The notes beneath the pieces are model-generated. The model saw nothing but the letters and a program-made list of their open reading frames with translations, did not search any database and was not told the origin of the DNA. Made by a program: the position numbers and the translations under genes. From positions 1-64,000 of IMG/VR virus record IMGVR_UViG_3300036832_000803: 64,000 bases of DNA. One strand, written 5' to 3'. Below are positions 1 to 8,126 of this stretch, piece after piece (position 1 is the first letter of the stretch; each line of letters begins with the position of its first letter). Origin of the DNA: a virus.

Positions 1-1
1 G

Positions 2-181
2 CGTGACCCCAATGACCCCAATCGGGTCAACGTGCTCTATCCGCCCGACCTCATCAACCAACTCCGCGTCTTTGCCGTGCTGGCGCAATTCCGCCTGCAA
101 TACGATCGCGGCATCGACTTGCAGATCATCGGGCCGGCGCCCGGTCCGTTCCAGGCGTCGTCAGGCGCGCCGTCGCAGTAA
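2..181 (+). CDS. Tail sheath protein, C-terminal end (Mu gpL-like), partial
   Basis: The frame is open from the window edge for 59 codons and ends in TAA. The peptide contains PPDLINQLRVFAVL, a pattern typical of the C-terminus of Mu gpL-like sheath proteins, where the last strands link neighbouring subunits of the contractile sheath. The tail tube gene starts 38 nt downstream after a GGAG site, the usual sheath-tube order. Only the C-terminus is visible, so identity rests on this short stretch and the context. Confidence 0.75.
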   Translation, partial: RDPNDPNRVNVLYPPDLINQLRVFAVLAQFRLQYDRGIDLQIIGPAPGPFQASSGAPSQ

Positions 182-219
182 ATCCCATCAACCAATCATC
201 GCAATAGGAGAAACACGCT

Positions 220-588
220 ATGGCACAGAGAATAGCCGGCATCGCGTTTCTGACCGTCGACGGCTCGCAGCTGGCGTTGCGCGGCAATTTCACGGTCAGC
301 CCAAGCGCGGTTGAGCGCACCATGCTGGCCGGGCAGGACGGAGTCCACGGCTACCAGGAACTGCCGAGAGTCCCCTACATCGAGGGCGACCTGTCAACGG
401 TGCCGGGGCTCTTGCTCGAAGACCTTGAGGCGCAAACGGACGTGACCGTTGTCGCCCAACTCGCCAACCGCATGCAGTACACGCTGACGGGCGGCACCTG
501 CAAAGCCGGCTTCGACAACAACACCAGGGACGGCCAAGTGCGCGTTCGCTGGGAAGGTCTGGCCTGTCAAGAGATGTCCATCGCATGA
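220..588 (+). CDS. Tail tube protein (Mu gpM-like)
   Basis: A 122-aa protein with the length and pattern of the Mu-type tail tube family: N-terminal strand AGIAFLTVDG, central GDLSTVPG, and a C-terminal GGTCKAGFDNNTRDGQ followed by RWEG. In this family hexameric rings of the subunit stack into the inner tube through which DNA leaves. It follows the sheath gene and its stop overlaps the next ATG by 4 nt, pointing to coupled translation with the assembly chaperone. The ATG is preceded by a GGAG site. Confidence 0.88.
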   Translation: MAQRIAGIAFLTVDGSQLALRGNFTVSPSAVERTMLAGQDGVHGYQELPRVPYIEGDLSTVPGLLLEDLEAQTDVTVVAQLANRMQYTLTGGTCKAGFDNNTRDGQVRVRWEGLACQEMSIA

Positions 589-1067
589 GCCCCGAAATCG
601 TCAAGCCGATCAGGGAGGGCTTCGTGATCGACCCTCCGGCGTCTCCGCTGCCGCGCGACACGCCGCCGGCGCAGCCGCTTCCATCGCAATTGAAATCCGA
701 ACAGCCAACGCCCGAGCCGCCGCTTGCCGAGATCGATCTTGTCCGTAAAGACATTGCCGATGCGGCCGAGCCGTGGCCCATCACGGTCCATTTGCTCTAC
801 AAGTCGATCCGCAACGACAAGGGCGAGTTGGTTGACAAGCTGACGTTCCGCGAGCCGAAGGCCGCCGACATCAACCGGATCGGTAACCCGACGCGCGTGC
901 TGTGGGACAGCGAAGTCATCATCGAAGAACGGAAGATGACATACATCATGGCGACGCTCTGCGGGATTCTCCCGCCGTTGCTGGATGAAATGGACCCGCG
1001 CGACTGGAACAGCTGCGCACTGAGACTGCGGAAATTTTTTTTACCCGATCTTCGGGCGTGGTCCTGA
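585..1067 (+). CDS. Tail assembly chaperone, short (0-frame) product, Mu gp41-like
   Basis: A 160-aa protein whose second half (ITVHLLYKSI, PKAADINRIG, a run over IMATLCGILPP) matches the Mu gp41 type of tail assembly chaperone. These proteins bind the tape measure and control tail polymerisation. The N-terminal 60 residues are Pro-rich and probably disordered. The frame ends at TGA 1065-1067, only eight codons after a run of eight T. That run allows a -1 shift into the overlapping frame. The gene lies between tube and tape measure, the expected place. Confidence 0.85.
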   Translation: MSPEIVKPIREGFVIDPPASPLPRDTPPAQPLPSQLKSEQPTPEPPLAEIDLVRKDIADAAEPWPITVHLLYKSIRNDKGELVDKLTFREPKAADINRIGNPTRVLWDSEVIIEERKMTYIMATLCGILPPLLDEMDPRDWNSCALRLRKFFLPDLRAWS

Positions 1068-1228
1068 CGAACATCGACGACAGCATCATCCTCGATTGCT
1101 ATCGCCTCGCAGCGCACTATCACATTGATCCCCGCATCTTCCTCGAAATGTCCATCAACGAAGTGAGCTTGCATTTGCGGCGCACCGCGCAGCTTTTGCG
1201 TGAGCGCAAGGCAAAGGAAGACGATTAG
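585..1228 (+). CDS. Tail assembly chaperone, -1 frameshift product (G-GT type)
   Basis: Slipping by -1 at 1037-1043 joins the upstream frame to an overlapping frame with no start of its own. That frame runs TRSSGVVLTNIDDSI through to KAKEDD and stops at TAG 1226-1228, one base before the tape measure ATG. The fusion is about 213 aa. The downstream half has the helical character of the T part of tail chaperones. Production of a minor frameshifted chaperone is conserved in long-tailed phages including Mu. The sequence shows the heptamer and the open -1 frame; the efficiency is unknown. Confidence 0.8.
1037..1043 (+). other. Slippery heptamer for -1 ribosomal frameshifting
   Basis: T TTT TTA in the 0 frame fits X XXY YYZ exactly: Phe and Leu codons can both re-pair after a one-base back-slip. 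It lies within GAAATTTTTTTTACCC, eight codons before the 0-frame stop. I did not identify a clear downstream pseudoknot by eye. Confidence 0.8.
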
Positions 1229-4186
1229 ATGGCGACCGAGCAGGACGAACTACGCTTAACCGTTACCCTGGTCGACAATGCGTCGGCCGGGATCGCGTCG
1301 TTGCGCGGCCAAATTTCGCAGCTTGGCAGCGGCAGCACGGCGGCCAATCTTGAGAATTTCAGGCGCAAGCAGGGCGAGCTTGGCGAGCAGATGAAAGAGT
1401 TGACGGCCCTCGCGGTCGGCGGCGATAAGGCGTTGCTCTCGTACATCGGGAAATTTGGTGCTCTCGGCATTGCCGCCGCTGCCGGGATAGACGTGCTGAA
1501 GACTTTTTCCAACCAGATGGCCAGCGTCAGTCGTGAGGCGAAGCTGATTGGCGTCGGTCCAACGAATTTGCAAAACATCGTTGATCAGTTTCGAAAAGTG
1601 GGTGTCGAAGCCAAGGACACTCAGGCGATGATGGCCAAATTCACAACGACGCTGGTCGAGATCGGGCGGGTCGGCAGCGCGCAACGTGAAAAAATACTCA
1701 GCATGGCCGTCGACCCGGCGAGGATGAACAAGACCATCGAGGCATTGGAAGCGGCGACGACCGCGGAGGACAAGCTATCCATCGCCCAAGAGGAAGGGGA
1801 GAAGATTCGAAAGGCGCGTTACGATGAAGAGTTGAAGCGAACGCACAACGAAGCCCAGGCGAAGGCTGATGCGGCTCGCGCAGAGCAGCAATGGTACGAA
1901 GCGCTCGGCTTGAGTGCGGAGGCGATGGAACGGCACACCGGCAAATTCAAAAACCTGACCGCCGCCGAAGAGGCACAGCTGAAAGTGACTCAGGAAAACG
2001 CGGAAAAGGTCACCAAAGCCTGGGAGGACATTGACGCCGCCGCCGCCAAAGCCGGCCAAAGCATGGTCACCGCATTCGGACCAGCGCTAACGAGTGTGTT
2101 GAGTAAAGTGCCGGGCTTCATCTCGGATATCACCACCGCGATGGGTGGGATGGTTAAGCAAAGCAATCAAGACGTTGAGGCATTGAAAAAATGGGATGTG
2201 AAAACATTCTTGTTCGGCAAATCATCGGAACGGCCGGCACCGATGGCCCCGTTCGCAACGCCGCCGAACGTGACTGCGGTCGACGCGGCGAAGGGCGCGT
2301 GGAGTGGCGTTAAGGGGGTCGCTTCAAAACTTTGGCAAGGTTGGGGATCGGCTGATACTCCCGACGTGCCGCACATGCAGCACGGCGGCATCGTCTCGCG
2401 CGCAACGCTCGCCATGATTGGCGAAGGCGGCCCAGAGGCGGTCATTCCGTTGAGCGGCGCCGGTCGCGGCCCCGGCCAGGAACTCGCGAAGGAAATGAAA
2501 GAGAACACCGAGCAGCTTCGGCGATTGAACGACAAGCTGATGCTGATGACCGGCGGTCGCGGCGGCGGTGGGAGCGTTGGCGGTGGCGGCGGTGGCGTGC
2601 CGTATGGCAGCAGCGTCGGACCCGGCACGGGCGCGGGCGCTGGCGAGTCGGGCGGCGGCGGCGGCATGGGCGGCGGCATTGGCGGCATCCTGGGCAGCAT
2701 CGCGGGCGGCGGTATGGGTGGCCTGGGCGGCATGATGCGCGGGCTCGGCGGCCTGCCTGGGTTCGGCGGCGGCGGCGGCCTGGGCGGCATCATGCGCAGC
2801 ATCACGGGCGGCGGGATGGGCGACCTGGGCGGCGGTGGCGGCGGCCTGGGCGGCATGATGCGCGGGCTCGGCGGCCTGCCGGGGCTCGGCGGTGGCGGCG
2901 GCGGCGCACGCCCTTATGGCAACGATGCCGGCCCCGGCACTGGCGAAGGCGCAGGCGCGACGCCAGCGGGCGCCGACGGCGCAGCCGGCGCGGGCGGCGG
3001 CGGCAGGATCAGCGGCGCGGCATCAACTCGCGGCGGGGCCATCTACCAAAAATTGCTCGCGGCGTACAAAGGTTCAGGACTTGTCGGCGTCGTGCCTCAT
3101 GACGGCGCGAAATTTGGAATCAAAACAGGTTCCGCCGAAGAGTGGGCACGGTTCGGCACGGCCGTCGCCAGCGCCGAGTCAGGGTTCAATCCACGATCTG
3201 CCAACACGTCTGATCCCGGCGGTTCGTTTGGTGTGTTTCAATATGCGCATGGTCAAGTGCCCGGCGGGAATGCCTACGACACAGACGCGTCGGTCAAAGC
3301 GTTTGTGAGAGACTCGGTTAGCTCGGCGCAGGGTCGCGGTGGCCTCGAAGGTGGGATACTCGGCAGGCGATTTTCAACCATCGGAAGGCATCCGCAAAGC
3401 GTCGCCCAGAACATGGGCATCGCGAATCGGATCGCCGCCGGGGCGGCAGATGGTGGCACAGGCAAGGGCGGCTCGGCTGGAGAAGCCACTGAGACGAAAG
3501 CCGTCCCTGGTAGGTTTGCGGCTGATCTCACGGCGATGACGCTGGCCGGTGCCAAGCCGCACAACATCCACGCCTACATGATGCAGCACGGCATCAACCT
3601 CAGTGAAGCGACGTGCGGACAATTCATGGCTTCCGTCGTCAAGGATCACGGTGGCGTTCCGCCTAAAAATGCCGAGACAGCGTCCAGCTGGAACAATTTC
3701 GGCAGCCCCGGATATTCAGATGATCCCAACGCGATCAACATCGCGGTCAGGCAAAATGTTCGCTCCGGGGGAGGATCGCACGTCACGGGCGCCATCCCGA
3801 TCAGGGATAAAAGCGGCAAGATAACTGGATTCCGTGGCGTCGGGGCCAATCAATACAATCCACCGGGGGCGGAACATGGGGTGGGCCAATACGGGCGCGA
3901 CGTTGTCTCCAGCCAAAACCTCAACATCGGCACCGGGCCTCGTGATTATGCCATTCGTCACGAGATCGTCGACGATCGCAACGCGGTTGACGAGGCCGCA
4001 GATCGGACCGTCAAAGTGCAAGGCGACGGCACGTTGACCGCGAACATCACGGCCCCGAAGGGAACGGACGTGAGCATGAAAGGCGGCGGCATTTTCCGCA
4101 AGCTCGCGGTCAATAGACAGCATCAGATGGAACAAGCGCGCGGCGGTCAGGTCGACGCCCCGCACGCTGGCGGCGTCGGCAACTAA
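1229..4186 (+). CDS. Tail tape measure protein with Gly-rich linker and two hydrolase-like domains
   Basis: 985 aa, directly after the chaperone as expected for a tape measure. Residues 1-330 are helical/coiled-coil with hydrophobic stretches near 85-100 and 285-310. Residues about 445-590 are almost pure Gly-rich repeats (GGLGGMMRGLGGLPG-like units). Residues about 600-730 look like a lysozyme/transglycosylase fold (ASAESGFNP, then GGSFGVFQY). Residues about 755-890 carry Cys796 (EATCGQF), His851 (GGSHVTG) and Asn874 (GVGANQ), which fits an NlpC/CHAP-like cysteine amidase. Muralytic domains in tape measures are known to help DNA cross the cell wall. The hydrolase assignments are inference from motifs. 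Confidence 0.88.
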   Translation: MATEQDELRLTVTLVDNASAGIASLRGQISQLGSGSTAANLENFRRKQGELGEQMKELTALAVGGDKALLSYIGKFGALGIAAAAGIDVLKTFSNQMASVSREAKLIGVGPTNLQNIVDQFRKVGVEAKDTQAMMAKFTTTLVEIGRVGSAQREKILSMAVDPARMNKTIEALEAATTAEDKLSIAQEEGEKIRKARYDEELKRTHNEAQAKADAARAEQQWYEALGLSAEAMERHTGKFKNLTAAEEAQLKVTQENAEKVTKAWEDIDAAAAKAGQSMVTAFGPALTSVLSKVPGFISDITTAMGGMVKQSNQDVEALKKWDVKTFLFGKSSERPAPMAPFATPPNVTAVDAAKGAWSGVKGVASKLWQGWGSADTPDVPHMQHGGIVSRATLAMIGEGGPEAVIPLSGAGRGPGQELAKEMKENTEQLRRLNDKLMLMTGGRGGGGSVGGGGGGVPYGSSVGPGTGAGAGESGGGGGMGGGIGGILGSIAGGGMGGLGGMMRGLGGLPGFGGGGGLGGIMRSITGGGMGDLGGGGGGLGGMMRGLGGLPGLGGGGGGARPYGNDAGPGTGEGAGATPAGADGAAGAGGGGRISGAASTRGGAIYQKLLAAYKGSGLVGVVPHDGAKFGIKTGSAEEWARFGTAVASAESGFNPRSANTSDPGGSFGVFQYAHGQVPGGNAYDTDASVKAFVRDSVSSAQGRGGLEGGILGRRFSTIGRHPQSVAQNMGIANRIAAGAADGGTGKGGSAGEATETKAVPGRFAADLTAMTLAGAKPHNIHAYMMQHGINLSEATCGQFMASVVKDHGGVPPKNAETASSWNNFGSPGYSDDPNAINIAVRQNVRSGGGSHVTGAIPIRDKSGKITGFRGVGANQYNPPGAEHGVGQYGRDVVSSQNLNIGTGPRDYAIRHEIVDDRNAVDEAADRTVKVQGDGTLTANITAPKGTDVSMKGGGIFRKLAVNRQHQMEQARGGQVDAPHAGGVGN

Positions 4187-4190
4187 AACC

Positions 4191-4715
4191 ATGTCGACGA
4201 TCCTCGATCTGCCAAATACGATTTGGCGCGATCAGCTGTTGCCGGCGACGTTCGCCGCCCAGCAATTTCATTGTCAGGTCAACAGCCGCGACGGCGGGCA
4301 GCGCCTCGTCGTTCACGAATTTCCAAAACGCGATTTGCCCTATGCCGAGGCGATGGGGCGTCACGCCATGACGTTCACGGTCCGAGGCTATTGCATCGTC
4401 TATCCGTTCGACACGTCACTGCCGCTCTATCGTCGCGACTACCGGATCGCGCGCGACAATCTCATCAAGGTGCTGGATGCGGGCCAGCCGGCCGTGTTGC
4501 AATTGCCGACGCAGGCGCCGATGTGGGTCGCATGCTCGCAATATCGGATGACCGAGGAAGAGCGGTTCGGCGGCTATTGCGTCTTCGACATGACCTTCAT
4601 CGAGTACGGCAAGACCTTAAACGTCGCACCCAACGTCACCGCGCAATTGCTCGCGAGCGCGACGACGGTCCAGGACATCGCGCAGGCGATTCTCGAACAG
4701 GGATTCCCGCTATGA
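4191..4715 (+). CDS. DNA circularisation protein N-terminal domain (Mu gp43/N-like)
   Basis: A 174-aa protein with the hallmarks of the DNA_circ_N family: WRDQLLPATF near the N-terminus, GGQRLVVHEFP, then PYAEAMGR and FTVRGYCIVYP. In Mu-like phages this protein belongs to the tail/baseplate hub module; its older name comes from a role in protecting or circularising injected DNA. Here the family's usual C-terminal half is encoded separately by the next gene, whose ATG overlaps this stop by 4 nt. Confidence 0.8.
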   Translation: MSTILDLPNTIWRDQLLPATFAAQQFHCQVNSRDGGQRLVVHEFPKRDLPYAEAMGRHAMTFTVRGYCIVYPFDTSLPLYRRDYRIARDNLIKVLDAGQPAVLQLPTQAPMWVACSQYRMTEEERFGGYCVFDMTFIEYGKTLNVAPNVTAQLLASATTVQDIAQAILEQGFPL

Positions 4716-5380
4716 AAAAACCGGACTCGACCGAGGCCGGTGGATTGGTTGAGCGCTTGGTCAAGCGACTCGCAGTCACCATCTCGGCGACCGACCAGAG
4801 CGGAGCGACGGCGCGCGCGGCGCTCGGCGATCTGAGGGCGAACAGATTCGCCTATCTCGCCGCCGACACGCTCGGCGCCCCGATGCGAAATTGCTTCGAC
4901 CTCGTGCGTCAGGCCGGCGCGACCCAGGCGAAGATCGCCAACGTGCTAAGCCTGACCGAGGCCGAGACACCCGTCACGCTCGGCGCGACATTGGTGCAGA
5001 CTTCGGCGATTTACTTCTGCCTTGCAACGCAAGCGCAGATCATCGCAAGCATGACGTTCACGAGCCGGCAGGATGTCGATGCATTGCGCGCGGCGCTGCT
5101 GGCGCCATTCAGCACTGCCGAAGAGACCGCCGCCGATGGCATGGCGCAAGCAAGCTTTATGGCGCTGATCCAACTCGACGCCGCGGTGATGAATTTTCTC
5201 ATCACGTCGGCGTCGCCGCTCCCGCGCATGGTCGCCTACCAATTCGCCGACATCCTGCCCAGCTTGGTCGTCGCCTATCGGCTCTATCAGGACGCGGGCC
5301 GGGCCGATCAGATCGTGCAGGAAAACAAGATCGTGCATCCGGCATTTTGCCCAACGGCCGGGCTGGCGCTGTCGGCGTGA
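4712..5380 (+). CDS. Baseplate-associated protein, probable C-terminal half of the DNA circularisation protein
   Basis: 222 aa, starting at an ATG that overlaps the upstream stop (ATGA). It is mainly helical, with a hydrophobic stretch around LVQTSAIYFCLATQAQIIA and an Ala-rich middle. I recognise no catalytic motif. Its position between a DNA_circ_N protein and the gp44-like hub, plus the shortness of the upstream gene, suggests that the roughly 490-aa Mu protein is split into two polypeptides here. That relationship is inferred from order and combined length, not from visible similarity. Confidence 0.65.
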   Translation: MKKPDSTEAGGLVERLVKRLAVTISATDQSGATARAALGDLRANRFAYLAADTLGAPMRNCFDLVRQAGATQAKIANVLSLTEAETPVTLGATLVQTSAIYFCLATQAQIIASMTFTSRQDVDALRAALLAPFSTAEETAADGMAQASFMALIQLDAAVMNFLITSASPLPRMVAYQFADILPSLVVAYRLYQDAGRADQIVQENKIVHPAFCPTAGLALSA

Positions 5381-5381
5381 C

Positions 5382-6620
5382 ATGGTCGTCAGGATCGTCG
5401 ATCAACCGGACCAGCCGTCCTTCGATCAACGTGCCGGCAGCATGTTCGACACGTCGACGCCAAAGCCGGGACAGTCGGCGCCCGACACGCCAGCGCCGTG
5501 GGTCGACAGCCGGTTCCCGCCAACCGAGATCGCTATTCTCGAAGTCAACGGCCAGCTGTTCACGGATTGGGAGCAGATTTGGCTGCAATTTCGCTGGACC
5601 GAGGCGTTCGCCTATTTCCGGTTCATCGCGGCCGAGCGCATGCCGACGCCGGCCGATTGGAAGTTGTTGCAATTCAAGCCCGGTGACTCGTGTACGGTTT
5701 GGCTGGCCGGCCAGCGAGCGTTGACCGGCATCATCACCGATCGCCAAGTCAGCTATGACGCCAATCGCCATCAGGTGCAGCTGATCGGCAAGACGTGGTC
5801 GCGCTGGGGCTACAAGTCCAGCGTCGACACGCCGACCGGCAGTTTCGACGGCAAGACGTTGTCGCAGGTCTATACCGAAGTGATGGGCGTCTACCCGGGC
5901 GAAGCAAAGATCATCGGGGTCGTCAATCCGATTCCATTCACGAAATTGCAGAACGAGGTTGGCGAACTGACGTGGGATTTTCTGGAACGGATATCGCGCC
6001 CGCGCGGCGCCGTTCTCGGCTCGGATCAATTCGGCAACTATCTGTTGATCGGTGATCATGAATATCGCGTCTCGGCCGTACTGAAAGAGGGCGAAAACAT
6101 CAAGGCTTGCGAGTGCGTCATCAGCCATGATTTCTTTCACCAAATTTTCGAGTCGCGAGGACAGACGGCCGGCGACGATGAGCAGTCGGGCGCGGCAGCC
6201 AATGAACTGAAGTGCATCCTCGCCGGCCAACCGACCCTCTATAGCAAGCTCATCACGCAGCTGGATCATCCGGTCAAGACGACGGCCGAGGTTTGCGATC
6301 ACGCCCACAACGTCGCGAAGTGGCACGCCGGCACCGAGATCACGGCGAACATCGTGGTCTATGGATGGACCTATGACGGCGTGCATCTGTGGGAATGCGG
6401 TCAGAACGTCTACGTCGACTCGCCGATGGCGATGTTGAACATGACCTTGAAAATCAGAACCGCGACATTCGAGCAGAACAACAGCGTCGGAACGCAAACC
6501 ACGCTTGAGCTTGTCGCGCCATGGATGCTGAACGACCGCAGGGTTTTCGGCGAACCGGACGCCCCGGTCGCGCCGGCCCCCAGCCCTGAAGGCACACCAC
6601 CGCCAAATCTGGAAGAGTAG
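5382..6620 (+). CDS. Baseplate hub protein (Mu gp44/P-like, T4 gp27-type)
   Basis: 412 aa. The N-terminal region has alternating strand patterns (AILEVNGQLF, WLQFRW, FKPGDSCTVWLAG), then QLIGKTWSRWGYKSS and a central TWDFLERISRPRGAVL, which is characteristic of phage late control D/gp27-like hubs. The C-terminus is Pro-rich. The hub trimer links the tube to the spike, and the next gene encodes the spike. The ATG sits one base past the upstream stop. Confidence 0.82.
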   Translation: MVVRIVDQPDQPSFDQRAGSMFDTSTPKPGQSAPDTPAPWVDSRFPPTEIAILEVNGQLFTDWEQIWLQFRWTEAFAYFRFIAAERMPTPADWKLLQFKPGDSCTVWLAGQRALTGIITDRQVSYDANRHQVQLIGKTWSRWGYKSSVDTPTGSFDGKTLSQVYTEVMGVYPGEAKIIGVVNPIPFTKLQNEVGELTWDFLERISRPRGAVLGSDQFGNYLLIGDHEYRVSAVLKEGENIKACECVISHDFFHQIFESRGQTAGDDEQSGAAANELKCILAGQPTLYSKLITQLDHPVKTTAEVCDHAHNVAKWHAGTEITANIVVYGWTYDGVHLWECGQNVYVDSPMAMLNMTLKIRTATFEQNNSVGTQTTLELVAPWMLNDRRVFGEPDAPVAPAPSPEGTPPPNLEE

Positions 6621-6624
6621 ATCA

Positions 6625-7587
6625 ATGCATCGATCGACGCCGATGAACTCATCGTTCCGCAGTTACACGGCCGGCGGCGCTCGCTCGGCCGTGCATCAGG
6701 CCGACGACAGCAAGCTCATGCAGGAGATGGGTGGCAACTTCATGCATGGCGAGACCCGCAAAGGAGTCGAGTCGCCGCAAAATTACGGCTTTACCAGCGT
6801 GGTGATGGACGCCGACAAAGACCAGGACGGCAACGTCACCGGCAGCGCCGAATGCATAGTTTCGTTCATGGGCGGCAATCGTTCGTTCCCGGTCGCCGGG
6901 CCGATGGACGATCGCCGGCATCGCCTCAAAGACCTCGATAAAGGCGATGTCGCCATGTTCAGAACCAACAAGGATCAACTGCAATTCCATCTCACGCAGA
7001 CTGGCGCTTTCTTGACGGGGCCAACCAACAAGAAGCTGCGCATGCAGCTTGTCGATCCCGACCAGCAGGGTAGCGGCGGCGGCAGCCAGCAGAAAGGGCA
7101 GAAGGCGCAGTACAAAAATAATTCCAAGAAATATTTTGAGCAGACCAATGACAACACCAACCTAGTCCACGACCAAACAATCAACTACAAGACCGGCTTG
7201 CACAGTTTCCAGCCGCCCGAGGGCGGTGGCTCCGCCAGAGCCGCCGGTGGCCCGCTGGTTCAGATTTTCGGCGACAAGTTTACTAATGGTCTCGGTTACT
7301 TCATGAAACAGGTGACCGCGGCACCGCCGACATCGTCGATGCATGTAACGACCAAGGGTTATGTCGACAGCATCATCCAGGGGCTTGGCTTCAATATCCC
7401 ATCAATTCCCTCGCTGCCGATGCCGCCGTTGCCGCCGGGAGTGACCTTGCCTCCGGGTGTCTTGCCAACGGAAACGGTGCAATCAGCACCACGGGAACCG
7501 GATTCGACCACATGGGTCGATACACTCTTCCGCAGGCTGGATGCTATCGAGGCGAGATTGGCCTCGCTCGAAGCGAGGATGGGATGA
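6625..7587 (+). CDS. Baseplate spike protein (Mu gp45-like)
   Basis: 320 aa. Residues about 1-140 match the Mu gp45 OB-fold region (QNYGFTSVVMDADKDQ, then GDVAMFRTNKDQLQFHLT). This is followed by a Gln/Ser-rich linker, strands with SFQPPEGG, and a C-terminus with a Pro-rich segment and a short coiled coil (RRLDAIEARLASLEARMG). Gp45-type trimers form the membrane-piercing spike. The coiled-coil tail beyond the spike domain is an addition relative to Mu. An alternative start at 6643 would remove six residues. Confidence 0.82.
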   Translation: MHRSTPMNSSFRSYTAGGARSAVHQADDSKLMQEMGGNFMHGETRKGVESPQNYGFTSVVMDADKDQDGNVTGSAECIVSFMGGNRSFPVAGPMDDRRHRLKDLDKGDVAMFRTNKDQLQFHLTQTGAFLTGPTNKKLRMQLVDPDQQGSGGGSQQKGQKAQYKNNSKKYFEQTNDNTNLVHDQTINYKTGLHSFQPPEGGGSARAAGGPLVQIFGDKFTNGLGYFMKQVTAAPPTSSMHVTTKGYVDSIIQGLGFNIPSIPSLPMPPLPPGVTLPPGVLPTETVQSAPREPDSTTWVDTLFRRLDAIEARLASLEARMG

Positions 7588-7588
7588 C

Positions 7589-8119
7589 ATGGGCCAAGCA
7601 AGCCCCGTCCCAGATATCCGAACCGCGCAAGTATTCGGGGCACCTTATTTCGAAGTAACGATCGACTGGACGCTGCTCGGCGACGGTACGCTCGACGATA
7701 CGCAGGCGCTCGCGACCGCCGTCGTCGTGGCGCTCGGAACCAACATGCTCGCCAATATCGACGAGCCGTTGCCCGATCCGGATTCGACCGATCGCGGCGG
7801 ATGGTGGGGCGACCTCGACGCTGACACGATTTGGAACGGATGGGACATCGGATCAAAGCTCTGGCTGTTGCGTCGATCGGCCATCGAGTCGGTTGCTTCG
7901 CGCAGCGGATCGACCGTGGCGCGCGTGCTGGCCTACATCTCGCTCGCCATACAGCCGTTCGTCGATCAAAAAGTCTGCTCCCGGTTCGATGCCACTGCCG
8001 AACGCGTCGACAAGCAGCGCATCGATGCCTTGATCACGGTCTATCGCGGCCCCGTCACGGCGATCCAGTTGCGATATCAAATTCTTTGGAACGAACTCGT
8101 CGACGCGTCGCGAGGGTGA
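7589..8119 (+). CDS. Baseplate protein, Mu gp46-like
   Basis: 176 aa, beginning at the ATG two bases past the spike stop. The pattern DWTLLGDGTLDDTQ near residue 25, a Trp-rich GGWWGDLD, then GSKLWLLRR and a C-terminal RYQILWNEL are the signature of phage GP46 family proteins. GP46 is thought to be a wedge or connector component comparable to T4 gp25. It lies between the gp45 and gp47 homologues as in Mu. Confidence 0.85.
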   Translation: MGQASPVPDIRTAQVFGAPYFEVTIDWTLLGDGTLDDTQALATAVVVALGTNMLANIDEPLPDPDSTDRGGWWGDLDADTIWNGWDIGSKLWLLRRSAIESVASRSGSTVARVLAYISLAIQPFVDQKVCSRFDATAERVDKQRIDALITVYRGPVTAIQLRYQILWNELVDASRG

Positions 8120-8126
8120 AACACAA

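Noticed and set aside
2167-2856. 229-aa Pro-rich frame on the minus strand
   Set aside because: It is the antisense of the Gly-rich tape measure linker (GGC read as GCC/CCG); no ribosome site and composition explained by the + gene.
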